Origin: Prolixibacter denitrificans
Lineage (GTDB): Bacteria > Bacteroidota > Bacteroidia > Bacteroidales > Prolixibacteraceae
Assembly: GCF_003014495.1 (NCBI RefSeq)
Contig: NZ_PYGC01000004.1
Location: 186,001 to 250,000, forward strand
Direction: 5' to 3'
DNA length: 64,000 nt
The notes beneath the pieces were generated by a model. That model made no database searches. It worked only from the letters and a program-made list of their open reading frames with translations, and was not told the origin of the DNA. Positions 1 to 9,015 of this stretch are shown in pieces. Each line of letters opens with the position of its first letter. Positions within the stretch are counted from its first letter, which is position 1. The translations under genes were made by a program, and so were the position numbers.

Positions 1-1150
1 TAGTCATTACACCATTGCTGATTTGCGATTTGTGAACACCATAAGGAGTATCGAAAGAGAAATCAGTCGCTTCACCTGTCAGCGTCGTATATACCGTTTT
101 TCCGTCATTTCCTTTCGGACGGGAATAGTTTCCGTTGTTGTTTTTCAACGGATAAGGCAAATAGAATACTACTTTATCATCGATGTACTGTCCGTAAAGG
201 GTAAAAGCACCTTTACCATCATTCAACATCTTTTTGATATTTCCACGGAACTGTCCACCAACTGTTTTTAAGCCTGTTTTCAAAGGCCCTTCGTCATACC
301 GGAGGAAACCTGAAAAGGCATAAAAAGTTGTTTTATTAATCTGTCCTGAAGAGAGTACATCAGCCCGCGCACGGCCACCATCAGCCCATTCCAGCTGAAT
401 TTTGTTTTCGGGGATAGCTGAGCCGGTAATACTGGAATAGTTGATAATACCCGCAACCGAACCAGCACCGAACAAGGTAGAAACACCACCTTTTACAAAT
501 TCCATATTCCGGAAGCCTAAATCATTCCGAAAATAAACGTCGTGTGCCGAAGAGTTCAGACCGAAAGCACTCAAAATCGGAATTCCGTCAATCTGAATCG
601 GTGTAAACTGATACTGTCCGCCGGAAGGCAAACCACGTACAAACACGTTGGAAGCAACCTCGCCACCGCCACCTTCGGCAGTGATACCGGGAACCGTTCT
701 CAGAATATCAGCCTGACTGTTGGACGTCAGTTTCTCCAGCTTCTTGCTGTCCATTTCGGTCATCGACAACGGAGAATCGAATTGCGTCCGTTTACTAAAC
801 GTTGCCGTTACAACCACATCGTTCAGGTTAAACAGGTCAGCAGAGAGGCCAAAATTCTTGGTAAGTGTTTTGCCTTCCTGGATGGTAACTTTTGTGGTTT
901 GCTTTGTATAACCAACAAACGAAACACTGACCGTAGACGTTCCGGCCGGAAGGCTCAGTGAATAATGGCCATTTCCATCGGTAATGGTACCGTTTGTTGT
1001 GCCATCGACATATACCTGCGCCCCAGGCAATGGATTGCCGTTATCACTTTCGGTCACCTTTCCTGATAAGGTACCTGTTCCTTGCGCCATTGATGTCAGA
1101 GATAACATCATTAAGGCAAGAAAATGAACTAAAAAAATGTTAGTCTTCAT
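1..1150 (-). CDS. TonB-dependent receptor, N-terminal part (runs off the window)
   Basis: The reverse strand is open from an ATG at 1150 down to base 1, so about 383 codons of the N-terminal portion are present and the C-terminal barrel lies outside the window. The start is followed by a Sec signal peptide ending in SLTSMAQ. Residues of about 22-105 form a carboxypeptidase-like regulatory (beta-sandwich) domain with the typical GKVTESDNGNPLPGAQVYV start and the SVSFVGYT strand. A TonB plug domain follows (NDVVVTATFSKR, then a VPGITAEGGGG-type loop, VFVRGLP, PIQIDGIP and GAGSVAGIINY). The family is an outer-membrane active transporter energised by TonB-ExbBD. It is transcribed divergently from an AraC regulator 187 bp away, which suggests substrate-induced control. 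The substrate cannot be read from this part; no SusD partner is visible. Confidence 0.93.
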   Translation of the reverse strand, partial: MKTNIFLVHFLALMMLSLTSMAQGTGTLSGKVTESDNGNPLPGAQVYVDGTTNGTITDGNGHYSLSLPAGTSTVSVSFVGYTKQTTKVTIQEGKTLTKNFGLSADLFNLNDVVVTATFSKRTQFDSPLSMTEMDSKKLEKLTSNSQADILRTVPGITAEGGGGEVASNVFVRGLPSGGQYQFTPIQIDGIPILSAFGLNSSAHDVYFRNDLGFRNMEFVKGGVSTLFGAGSVAGIINYSSITGSAIPENKIQLEWADGGRARADVLSSGQINKTTFYAFSGFLRYDEGPLKTGLKTVGGQFRGNIKKMLNDGKGAFTLYGQYIDDKVVFYLPYPLKNNNGNYSRPKGNDGKTVYTTLTGEATDFSFDTPYGVHKSQISNGVMT

Positions 1151-1337
1151 AGGTTTACTATTTTTTAATAGGACTTGGATTGAATTTTCTGATGGTAAAA
1201 CTATGAACTATAAATCCCGGACTCCTGACTCTTATTTTCCATTTATGATACTTTATTTGCCTTTTTTCATTTATTGATTACTTTTACTGTCAATACACTG
1301 TCACTTTATAACATAAAGTAAGAATCGTTCTAAACAA

Positions 1338-2216
1338 ATGACCGGAAGACCAACCATTGAAATGCTGACCGAGGACCCGGGACAATCCATTCTCTGTCGA
1401 AGAATCGTAAGAGCCAAACGTCCAGATATCCATAACGAGGGTGTATGGCATTACCATCCTGATTTCGAGATTACGTACACGTTGAAAAGTTCCGGGAAGC
1501 GATTTGTAGGCTACAATATTTCCGATTATACCGAAAGTGACTTTGTTCTGATTGGTGAGAACCTTCCCCATTCCTGGATTACCAATCAGTACACTGAGCA
1601 GATTGTAGTCAATTTTAAAAGGGACATGTTTGGCGATGCATTTTGGAATGCCCCTGAGATGAAAAAAATAGAAGAGTTGTTGGACAAGAGTCAGCAAGGC
1701 ATCTTTTTCAATTCGGAAACGTCGTCGAAAGCATTGCCATTAATGTTTATGATTGAACGCGAAAATGGGTTCAACCGGCTTCTGCATTTTTTCCGTCTCC
1801 TCGATTTGCTGGCGAATGCCGAAACACAGGAAGTCATTACCCACTTTCATCACGAGGTGAAAGACAGCCTGAAAGCGTCGAATCGCATTGAGCGAATCTA
1901 TTCCTACATCTTGCAGAATTATCAATCGAACAACATTTCGTTCACGGAGCTAAGCGAGGAATTGAATATGAATAAGAGTTCGGTGTGCAAGTTTGTCAAG
2001 AAAGTGACCAAGAAGACTTTCTCGGAGATTGTGATTGAGACCCGCGTCAACGAGGCCTGCAAACTACTAGCCGTTAGCGATATGTACATTTCCGAGGTTT
2101 GCTTTGCCTGTGGCTTTAACAACCTCTCAAACTTTAATCGTTCGTTTAAAAAAATAATGCACACGACTCCCAAAGAGTACCGAAATATTTACCGAAGTTC
2201 GAAGAAAGAAAACTAA
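1338..2216 (+). CDS. AraC family transcriptional regulator
   Basis: A 292-residue protein with the usual layout of an AraC regulator. The N-terminal half is a cupin-type sensor (WHYHPDFEITY near residue 37, then LIGENLPHSW), and the C-terminal ~100 residues are two helix-turn-helix motifs (FTELSEELNMNKSSVCKFVK, and the second recognised by ISEVCFACGFNNLSNFNRSFKK followed by TPKEYR). It is divergent from the TonB receptor gene at 1-1150 and probably controls it; this is inferred from position only. The ligand is unknown, but the cupin pattern is of the kind seen in sugar-responsive regulators. Confidence 0.92.
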   Translation: MTGRPTIEMLTEDPGQSILCRRIVRAKRPDIHNEGVWHYHPDFEITYTLKSSGKRFVGYNISDYTESDFVLIGENLPHSWITNQYTEQIVVNFKRDMFGDAFWNAPEMKKIEELLDKSQQGIFFNSETSSKALPLMFMIERENGFNRLLHFFRLLDLLANAETQEVITHFHHEVKDSLKASNRIERIYSYILQNYQSNNISFTELSEELNMNKSSVCKFVKKVTKKTFSEIVIETRVNEACKLLAVSDMYISEVCFACGFNNLSNFNRSFKKIMHTTPKEYRNIYRSSKKEN

Positions 2217-2243
2217 AACCCTCGATAACCAGAATATTTAGCC

Positions 2244-2747
2244 ATGCCTGACTTAACCTCGAAATCAGAAAAACTTATCAACCAAAACGCTGAAACTGCG
2301 CTGGAGAAGCTTTTAAATTCACCATTCTTCAAAAAAGCGCCTGAAGCAGGCTGGGCCAACTATAAAAAACAATCGTTAGAAGCTGGTTCTTTATACATTC
2401 ATGAAACAGAGAAAACCAACGAACTATTAATCTCAGAAAATGGCGGACTCGGTGGATCTGCAGAATTCAGAGTATTCTTAAAAATAGAAGAGCAGGGTCA
2501 GCAAAAATCACTAATGACTTTACATTTCAAATCAGGTTTATTTTCCGTTTCAACTATTAAATGGTTGTTTATCCTATTGCTGCCAGTTTCTGCTTTTAGT
2601 TTTTACTTTAATGAAATAATTGGTTTTGTTCTGGTGCTTATTGAGATCTTCTTTCTGATTATGAATTTATTGAACTGGCACACCCAAAACAGGTTCCTTA
2701 AGGCTATCGATGCCTCATTAAAGCAAACCTCCGATAAAACAAAATAG
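2244..2747 (+). CDS. Hypothetical protein with two membrane segments
   Basis: A 167-residue protein that I do not recognise. Residues 1-95 are soluble and polar. Two hydrophobic stretches follow, at about residues 109-125 (WLFILLLPVSAFSFYF) and 128-147 (IIGFVLVLIEIFFLIMNLL), ending in a short basic tail. This suggests a tail-located helical hairpin holding the N-terminal domain at the inner face of the membrane. It starts 28 bp after the AraC gene on the same strand and could be cotranscribed. It converges on the GH5 gene with only 5 bp between stop codons. No function is proposed. Confidence 0.7.
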   Translation: MPDLTSKSEKLINQNAETALEKLLNSPFFKKAPEAGWANYKKQSLEAGSLYIHETEKTNELLISENGGLGGSAEFRVFLKIEEQGQQKSLMTLHFKSGLFSVSTIKWLFILLLPVSAFSFYFNEIIGFVLVLIEIFFLIMNLLNWHTQNRFLKAIDASLKQTSDKTK

Positions 2748-2752
2748 CCAAA

Positions 2753-3862
2753 CTACGAACGGTACTTCTGCAACAATTCCAGCATTTTCCGATCGAGCTG
2801 GTTACCACGGAAGTTTTCGTACTTCACATCTTTCCGGTCTGAATTAAAGATACCAAAATCGCCTTTCAGGTTCCAGAGACTCCATCCCCAACCCATTTCA
2901 CGCCACAGCGAAAGAAAATCTTCCATCCAGCTCAGGCATATTTCATGCGGAGTATATTTATAACATCCCCATTCGCCCACATGCACATTCACACCTTTCT
3001 TCACCAACGGACGCCAGGGATCAATCTTTTCCTTCCTGAGCACCTCTTTGTTCCAGGTTTTCCCGCTTTTATCGGTAAACGGCCAGGATGGTTCCGGCCA
3101 ACTATCGGGAGTGTAACCGGGAACCCAACTCGCCCGGTAATGCGAGACCTGCATCGGGTCGTAGCCACGGCAACTCTGCACAAGGCCCAAATCAGCTATT
3201 TCCGGAACCGGATCGCGACCCACATTGATGCCGTCAGCAAAAATCAGTCGTTTCGGATCTTCTTCCCGGATTGCTTCCACCAGCGCTCTGACCACACGGG
3301 CGTAGTTTTCATTGGGTGTGACAGGAGGTTCGTTGAGCAGGTCAAAGCTGAGACGCCGGTTCGGAATGCCCTTGTAACGTCGTGTAATATACCGCCAGTG
3401 ATAAATGGCCGCCTCAAGAGCCTTGTCCTTCTCAGGTCCGTAAAACAAATCGATGGGTTCCAGACCACGACCATTAATACAATAACCCGGAATCCGATGA
3501 AGGTTCATGTTGATATGCACATTATACTGATGTCCGAAGTTCACCGCCTGATCGACATCAAGGAATACTTTCTCATTGATATCCATCCATTTGTCCACTT
3601 CCGGTTTCGACCAGTTCCAGTACGACATGGGCAGGCGGGCAAAATTGAATCCTAACTCCTGCATCAGTGCAAAATCTTCCTCATCGTATTTGCGGTTGGG
3701 CTGATTTCCCGAAAACTTGGCCAACAGATTAAAACCATACCAGCGGGGGATCTTCCCCGGGCGAATATCCCTTGCTTCATCGAAAGCCATAGCACTGCCC
3801 GAAGTAAGGAGTGTTCCGGCTGTTGCCAGACCGGCTCGTTTCAAAAAGTCACGTCTTTCCAT
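2753..3862 (-). CDS. Secreted glycoside hydrolase family 5 (cellulase-like) protein
   Basis: A 369-residue protein with a twin-arginine-like leader (MERRDFLKRAGLATAGTLL, cleavage near residue 26) and a GH5 barrel. The acid/base glutamate is E178 in FDLLNEPP and the nucleophile is E297 in VHVGEWGCYKY. Other family landmarks are FNFARLPMSYWNW and INMNLHRIPGYC. GH5 enzymes are retaining endo-glycosidases on beta-linked glucans, mannans and related polymers; the precise substrate cannot be told. The single-domain length is normal, with no carbohydrate-binding module. It lies 52 bp downstream of the Sel1-repeat gene in the same direction, so the two may be cotranscribed. Confidence 0.9.
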   Translation of the reverse strand: MERRDFLKRAGLATAGTLLTSGSAMAFDEARDIRPGKIPRWYGFNLLAKFSGNQPNRKYDEEDFALMQELGFNFARLPMSYWNWSKPEVDKWMDINEKVFLDVDQAVNFGHQYNVHINMNLHRIPGYCINGRGLEPIDLFYGPEKDKALEAAIYHWRYITRRYKGIPNRRLSFDLLNEPPVTPNENYARVVRALVEAIREEDPKRLIFADGINVGRDPVPEIADLGLVQSCRGYDPMQVSHYRASWVPGYTPDSWPEPSWPFTDKSGKTWNKEVLRKEKIDPWRPLVKKGVNVHVGEWGCYKYTPHEICLSWMEDFLSLWREMGWGWSLWNLKGDFGIFNSDRKDVKYENFRGNQLDRKMLELLQKYRS

Positions 3863-3914
3863 CGTATGTAGGTTTTGTTAGTTCAGCTTTTCAGGAAATC
3901 GTCTTTTTCTTCGT

Positions 3915-6476
3915 CTAACTTAGGTTTCCTTTCAGAATGTTCCCTTCAGCATCGGTTGCCAGGTAAGGCATCCAGTATTCCAGTGCAGCAGGGCCTTCGG
4001 GAAGTTTATCCATGTGCAACAACTCAGCTGCAGTAAGCCAGCCACCGACTGATGCATCCTCCAATAATTCACGGGCTTTATCCACATCTTTGCGAACTCC
4101 CAAACCAGCAAGATAGAGCAAAGCCTGATTAAAACGGGCCATCTCATCGCCGCCATCTGCCAACTCGGTTAATTGCTCCAAACAGGCTTTAAAATCGGGA
4201 CCGTTCAGTTCTCCTCTTTTCAGGAAAGTGGCCTTATTCAATTTGGCCGCGCGCAATCCACCTCCAGCAGCTTTGTTCAACCATTTCCAGGCATCTGCCG
4301 GATGACGTTTCTCCAGTTCGGGCGAAACCAATAAGGTCGCCAACAGGTTGGCCGCAGGAAGGAATCCGTCTTTCGCTGCGGGTTCCAGAAATGAAATGGC
4401 TTTCGGAAAATCGGCCTGTTCGTCATTTCCGGCATATAAACGTCCCAGCATAAAACGCGACTCATTATCGCCGCCATAGCCACCTTTGGCAAAACATTCG
4501 GCCGCTTTGACCGGATCGGCTTCCGTCCCCTCACCATCTAAATAAAGTTCGCCTAGTGTTCGCCAAGCCTCGGAGAAACCATTTTCAGCTGCTTCGCGGT
4601 AGAGTGCAAAAGCCGTTTCCTGATCTTTCGGGACACCCTCGCCATAAAAGTACATTCCGGCCAGGTTATATTTGGCTTCCACCGAGCCTTCCTCAGCAGC
4701 CTTCTCAAATAATTGAAACGCCTCTGAATAATTTTTCTCCAAACCTTCGCCCATGTAATAGAGCACACCAAGGTTATATTCGCCCAAAGCAAAACCACTG
4801 TCCGCCGCCTTCTGATACCATCTGGCCGCCTCTTCCAGATTCACCTCAACTCCTTTCCCCTGATGATAGGCATTGCCCAAATTATTCATGGCTTCCGGAA
4901 TATTTTTTTCCGCCGCAAGGCGATACATTTCCACAGCTTTACCCGTGTTGGCTTCAACTCCACGGCCAGCTTCGTGAAGCACGCCCAGATTAAACAAAGC
5001 CCGGGCATAACCTTCGTCCGCCGCTTTTTGATACCAGCTAAATGCCTTTTCGGGATTTTTTTCTACCGTGATGCCATTTTCGAAGTAAACGCCTACGCGG
5101 AACATGGCACCAGGTACACCTTTCTCTGCCGCATCCATAAACCATTGAAACGCTTTTTCCTTATCAGACCAATAGCTCAGTCCTTTCTCATGCAAGATGC
5201 CCATCAGGTAGGCAGCCCGAGGATGTCCGGCTTCGGCCGAACGGCTGAAATAGTCGGCCGCTGCATGCTCATCTTTTTCGGTGATTTCTCCCGCCAGACA
5301 GAGACTGGCGTAACGGTATTGCGCCTCAACGACACCTTTGTCCGCCGCGCGTTTCGCGTAGTCAACGGCTTTTTTTGCATTCACTTCAACATTCTCGCCC
5401 GTTTCATACAGATATGATAACCGAAGCATGGCCTCTGCATTACCTCCCAAAGCAGCCTTTTCGAGCCATTCGGCACCTTCTGATTCTGCTTTTTCGAGGT
5501 ATTGGTTGGCAATAATTTCCTGGGCAGGTGCATACCCTTTGTCGGCTGCCACCTGGTACCAGTCGTGCTTTTCGCCCAGTTCGTCCAACAGACGTCCAAG
5601 CAGAAACATGGCTTCCATAAAGTTGGCATCGGCCGCTTGTTCCAGGTATTTTTTTGCCAATTCGATATTCTTCTCAACGCCCAGCCCTTCGAAGAGTATT
5701 TTTCCCATTTTCATGGAAATATCAGCCGGCAGGGGATCACCAATTTTTGAGAACCAATGATAAGCCAGTGCGTAATCCTGCTCCGTTCCCCTTCCTTCGT
5801 AATAGAAACGACCGACCTTACCGCAGGCTTCCGGATAATCTTTTTCTGCGGCTTTCAAATACCACTCAAACGCCTTTGGCAATTTTACGGGCACCGATAA
5901 TCCTTCTTCGAAAACCTCCCCGATTTTGTACATAGCCGGAGCATAACCTGCTTTTGCCGATTCATACCAGTTATCAACGGCCTCTTCCAAATCGCGGCGG
6001 CCGCCTTTCCCAATTCGGACCAGTCGTCCGAAATTATACTTCGCAACAATGTCTCCCCGCTCAGCTCCCCGTTCATACCACTCAAAAGCTTTCTCATCAT
6101 TCTCCTCGAGGCCGATGCCGGTTTCGCGCATTTCTCCAATATAGTTACAGCCATCGGCACCGCCGGCACGGGCTGATTCGAGAAACCAACGAACCGATTT
6201 ACTGGCATCCTTTTGCCTGTTCTCACCCGTATAATACCACTTCCCAATGGTTAAAGCAGCATCCGAAAAGCCATTCTCCATCAACTTCTCAAAAGCTTCG
6301 TATGCCGTTTCCCATGAGTTCTCCTGCTCATAGAAATCAAGGAATATCATTGCAGGCTTATAACCGGTATCGAACGCTTTTTCGATACGTTTCAGTCCTT
6401 TTTCCGCCTTGCCTCTCTTCAGCAATTCAAGACCTCGCAGGAATAATTTGTTTTCAGGGAGTATATTTTCAGTCAT
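3915..6476 (-). CDS. Long Sel1-repeat (TPR-like) protein
   Basis: An 853-residue protein made almost wholly of tandem Sel1-like repeats of about 36 residues (units such as AFEWYLKAAEKDYPEACGKV, or a G-x-G followed by a variable pair, then A..W...AA..G...A...LG). Roughly twenty units can be followed from about residue 45 to 800. No signal peptide or membrane segment is visible, so it is predicted to be cytoplasmic. Sel1 arrays form right-handed alpha solenoids that act as protein-binding scaffolds, often in signalling or envelope stress. The number of units is high for a stand-alone bacterial member. Partner unknown; the GH5 gene follows closely on the same strand. Confidence 0.9.
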   Translation of the reverse strand: MTENILPENKLFLRGLELLKRGKAEKGLKRIEKAFDTGYKPAMIFLDFYEQENSWETAYEAFEKLMENGFSDAALTIGKWYYTGENRQKDASKSVRWFLESARAGGADGCNYIGEMRETGIGLEENDEKAFEWYERGAERGDIVAKYNFGRLVRIGKGGRRDLEEAVDNWYESAKAGYAPAMYKIGEVFEEGLSVPVKLPKAFEWYLKAAEKDYPEACGKVGRFYYEGRGTEQDYALAYHWFSKIGDPLPADISMKMGKILFEGLGVEKNIELAKKYLEQAADANFMEAMFLLGRLLDELGEKHDWYQVAADKGYAPAQEIIANQYLEKAESEGAEWLEKAALGGNAEAMLRLSYLYETGENVEVNAKKAVDYAKRAADKGVVEAQYRYASLCLAGEITEKDEHAAADYFSRSAEAGHPRAAYLMGILHEKGLSYWSDKEKAFQWFMDAAEKGVPGAMFRVGVYFENGITVEKNPEKAFSWYQKAADEGYARALFNLGVLHEAGRGVEANTGKAVEMYRLAAEKNIPEAMNNLGNAYHQGKGVEVNLEEAARWYQKAADSGFALGEYNLGVLYYMGEGLEKNYSEAFQLFEKAAEEGSVEAKYNLAGMYFYGEGVPKDQETAFALYREAAENGFSEAWRTLGELYLDGEGTEADPVKAAECFAKGGYGGDNESRFMLGRLYAGNDEQADFPKAISFLEPAAKDGFLPAANLLATLLVSPELEKRHPADAWKWLNKAAGGGLRAAKLNKATFLKRGELNGPDFKACLEQLTELADGGDEMARFNQALLYLAGLGVRKDVDKARELLEDASVGGWLTAAELLHMDKLPEGPAALEYWMPYLATDAEGNILKGNLS

Positions 6477-6654
6477 TATTTATCGATTTAACAGACTTTA
6501 AAAATAGCGTAACCAGTTAACAGAATGAAAAGGTTTTATCGAATTTCTGTAATATTTTTCCCTTTTGGAATAAAAACGAAATTGCCTTTTATATAATTTT
6601 AGGATCGACGTTTAATCGGGCAACTTCAAAAACGTTAATTTTACCCGAAACACC

Positions 6655-7200
6655 ATGAGCATGGAACCGCTGAAAATTATTGACCACTACTACAGAAAAG
6701 ACACTCAAGCATACCAAATTCTGGTTACTCACAGTCAATTGGTTACCGAAAAAGCGTTATGGATTGCCCAGCGCCATCCGGAACTCAATCCCGATTCGGA
6801 TTTTATTGCCGAAGCCGGCATGCTGCACGATATCGGTATCATCAAAACTCATGCTCCCGACCTCGGATGCTATGGCGAACTTCCCTATTTGTGTCATGGT
6901 TATTTGGGGCGCGAAATACTGGAAACAGAAGGCCTGAACGACCATGCCCTGGTATGCGAACGTCACACCGGAGTGGGCATTACGGCAGAAGAAGTGATAA
7001 AAAACAAGCTTCCTCTGCCGGAGCGCGATTTTGTTCCGGAATCGGTGGAAGAACAAATCATTTGCTTTGCCGATAAATTCTTCTCCAAAAGCAAGGACCT
7101 GAAAAAAGAAAAATCGCTCGACGAAATCAGAAAATCGATGGGGCGCTTCGGACAGAAAAATATTAACCGTTTTAACGAATGGTGCGAGTTATTCCTGTAA
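6655..7200 (+). CDS. HD domain phosphohydrolase (HDIG type)
   Basis: A 181-residue single-domain HD protein. The metal-binding motif is MLHDIGI near residue 57, preceded by H at VTHSQLV and followed by the ERHTGVG segment and FADKFFSKSK, which match the H...HD...H...D pattern of HD metal hydrolases. Such proteins hydrolyse phosphomonoesters or nucleotides in the cytoplasm; the substrate is unknown. It is a monocistronic gene convergent with the Ni-SOD gene, with a shared hairpin terminator between them. Confidence 0.85.
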   Translation: MSMEPLKIIDHYYRKDTQAYQILVTHSQLVTEKALWIAQRHPELNPDSDFIAEAGMLHDIGIIKTHAPDLGCYGELPYLCHGYLGREILETEGLNDHALVCERHTGVGITAEEVIKNKLPLPERDFVPESVEEQIICFADKFFSKSKDLKKEKSLDEIRKSMGRFGQKNINRFNEWCELFL

Positions 7201-7224
7201 ACAAGGAATAATAACAACAAAACA

Positions 7225-7248
7225 AAAGGCGGGAAATATCCCGCCTTT
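7225..7248. terminator. Bidirectional intrinsic terminator between HD protein and Ni-SOD genes
   Basis: A perfect 10-bp stem, AAAGGCGGGA at 7225-7234 and TCCCGCCTTT at 7239-7248, with the loop AATA. It lies between two convergent genes and can serve both strands. Confidence 0.85.
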
Positions 7249-7269
7249 CTTCCTTACCTAAACTTTCTA

Positions 7270-7743
7270 TCAGTGACTATGTTCATGCTCTGCCCCTTCG
7301 AAGTACAAAGCGGCAAATTTATCGACTACATCGTTCATCATCCCGATGTATTTCAAATCGGTTGTTTGTTTCGCCTTCATGGCATACACACATAATTCGT
7401 GCAGCAGTCCCAACATTTTTATATTCTTCTTTTGTTGTTCCGGCTCGTCGCTCAACTTGATGCGCTGAAACATAAAATACTGTGTCGCGGTATCCTGTAT
7501 TTTGGTTGCATGCACGTCTTTATTGGTTACCCAACGAACCAACTGGTTATAATTAACAGGTGTTTCACCTGATAACTGGGTTACCATTTGCATACTTTTT
7601 TCCACTGTATGGATATCTTCTTTTAGCAGTTGAATGCGAAGCGAATCTCCATAAATTCCACAGGGAATTTCACAGTGGGCTTTCGCCTCACCCGAAAACA
7701 TAGCAAGAAGAGCAAAAAGGGTAATGAACACCAATTTTTTCAT
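7270..7743 (-). CDS. sodN: Nickel superoxide dismutase with Sec signal peptide
   Basis: A 157-residue protein. Residues 1-22 are a Sec signal peptide ending in the signal-peptidase site AKA. The next residues are HCEIPCGIY, the nickel hook of Ni-SOD: in the mature protein His1, Cys2, Cys6 and Tyr9 fall exactly where the family needs them. The rest matches the four-helix Ni-SOD fold (QLVRWVTNKDVHATKIQ, QYFMFQRIK). The enzyme disproportionates superoxide. In Streptomyces the active N-terminus is freed from a propeptide by a dedicated protease; here ordinary signal-peptide cleavage would do so, and no such protease gene is adjacent. Location is predicted to be periplasmic. The start is the only ATG that includes a complete signal peptide. 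A His-rich tail (EHEHSH) ends the protein. Confidence 0.9.
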   Translation of the reverse strand: MKKLVFITLFALLAMFSGEAKAHCEIPCGIYGDSLRIQLLKEDIHTVEKSMQMVTQLSGETPVNYNQLVRWVTNKDVHATKIQDTATQYFMFQRIKLSDEPEQQKKNIKMLGLLHELCVYAMKAKQTTDLKYIGMMNDVVDKFAALYFEGAEHEHSH

Positions 7744-7770
7744 AATATCAGGTTTTAATCGTTAGTTAAT

Positions 7771-9006
7771 TTGCGTACTATTAACACAGTAAGTCGTTCA
7801 TTGTTCAACAATAACAGAATACAGCTGTTTGAAAACAAAAAACAAAGCTTGGCACTAACTAAACGACAAAGGGGACGCATATTCTTCTCATTAAGCCTGA
7901 TAATTATCGGATTAGTGATTGCGTTTGTTATGCCTCGCTTCAGCAGACGAATTCTGATGTACCGCACACCGGGGTACGACGATTACAAACTTTTCGATTA
8001 CCAGAAAATTGACACCGGTAGTGTTGAGCCATGGTCTGTGCTTCCAAAGAAAAGCCAGATTCCGCTTAGCGAAAAACAGAAACTCTACCTTGCAGCGGGC
8101 CACACTTTTAGCTATGTAGTTGTTCACCAAAACCAGATAGTTAAAGAATACTACTCGCAGGACGCCGGTGCTAAATTCCGGCCCAACTCATTTAATCTTA
8201 CGCAGGGAATTCTTTCCTTACTGGTCGGAAGCGCCATTCAGGATGGCTACATTAAAAGCGTCGACCAGCATGTCAGTGATTTTTATCCGGAGTTCTATGA
8301 AAAAATGAACCAGGGCATTACCATCCGGAACCTTCTCGAGATGACATCCGGATTGCAGCCCGCAAAAAATATGACCAAACGCTGGCCCTTTTCCCTCCAG
8401 GCTTATTATGCCAAAGACCTGAACAAACGCATCCTGAAAATGAAATCGTCGGAGCCGCCGGGCGAAACCTGGCATTTTACCAGCGCCAACGCACAATTGC
8501 TGGCCATGGTCATCGAAAGGGCCTCAGGTATGAAAATATCAGACTACCTCGAAAAGAAACTCTGGATTCCCCTGGGATGTGCTGAGCCGGCGCTTTGGTC
8601 GGTTGATGACGCCGGAAATGAGAAAGCATTTTGTTGCTTTTTCGCTACCGCGAAAGATTTAGCACGCATTGGTCAGCTTATTCTGAACGAAGGCTACTGG
8701 GATGGCAGACAAATTGTATCACGGGATTACCTCAGAAACATGATTACTCCGGTAGAAGGATTGCGCAATGCCGCCGGCAAAGAGGTTAACAGCTGGGGCT
8801 GGTACTGGTGGATTACTAATTACCGTGGGCGGCAGGTTATTTTCAGCCGTGGTCAAATGGGACAATACCTTATTATCGTTCCAAAAGAAAACATGATCGT
8901 TGTGCGTCAGGGCGAACTAGGCTCGCCTGATTTCACGCGCATCAATATTCCCGAACTATACCAGTTACTTGACATTGCTTTTCAAACGTCCGGTGTGGTT
9001 CTCTGA
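7771..9006 (+). CDS. Membrane-anchored serine hydrolase (class C beta-lactamase fold) homologue lacking the catalytic residues
   Basis: A 411-residue protein with an N-terminal membrane anchor (about residues 37-54) and a beta-lactamase-type fold (HQNQIVKEYY, QGITIRNLLEMTSGLQ, then WGWYWW). The fold is clear but the active site is not: the SxxK motif is N142-L-T-Q145, the second-motif Tyr is F236 in HFTSAN, and the HxG triad is Q362-M-G. It is therefore predicted to be a pseudoenzyme facing the periplasm, perhaps a peptidoglycan-binding or regulatory protein. The start is uncertain: no ATG precedes the anchor, so a TTG at 7771 or another TTG at 7801 is used. It is divergent from the Ni-SOD gene and convergent with lptD. 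Confidence 0.85.
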   Translation: MRTINTVSRSLFNNNRIQLFENKKQSLALTKRQRGRIFFSLSLIIIGLVIAFVMPRFSRRILMYRTPGYDDYKLFDYQKIDTGSVEPWSVLPKKSQIPLSEKQKLYLAAGHTFSYVVVHQNQIVKEYYSQDAGAKFRPNSFNLTQGILSLLVGSAIQDGYIKSVDQHVSDFYPEFYEKMNQGITIRNLLEMTSGLQPAKNMTKRWPFSLQAYYAKDLNKRILKMKSSEPPGETWHFTSANAQLLAMVIERASGMKISDYLEKKLWIPLGCAEPALWSVDDAGNEKAFCCFFATAKDLARIGQLILNEGYWDGRQIVSRDYLRNMITPVEGLRNAAGKEVNSWGWYWWITNYRGRQVIFSRGQMGQYLIIVPKENMIVVRQGELGSPDFTRINIPELYQLLDIAFQTSGVVL

Positions 9007-9015
9007 AAAAATATC

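Noticed and set aside
2945-3655. A 236-codon plus-strand ORF opposite the GH5 gene
   Set aside because: It overlaps an enzyme with intact catalytic motifs on the other strand, and has no start context or domain.
4863-5417. A 184-codon plus-strand ORF opposite the Sel1-repeat gene
   Set aside because: Long antisense frames are expected from the repetitive codon pattern of Sel1 arrays. No independent support.
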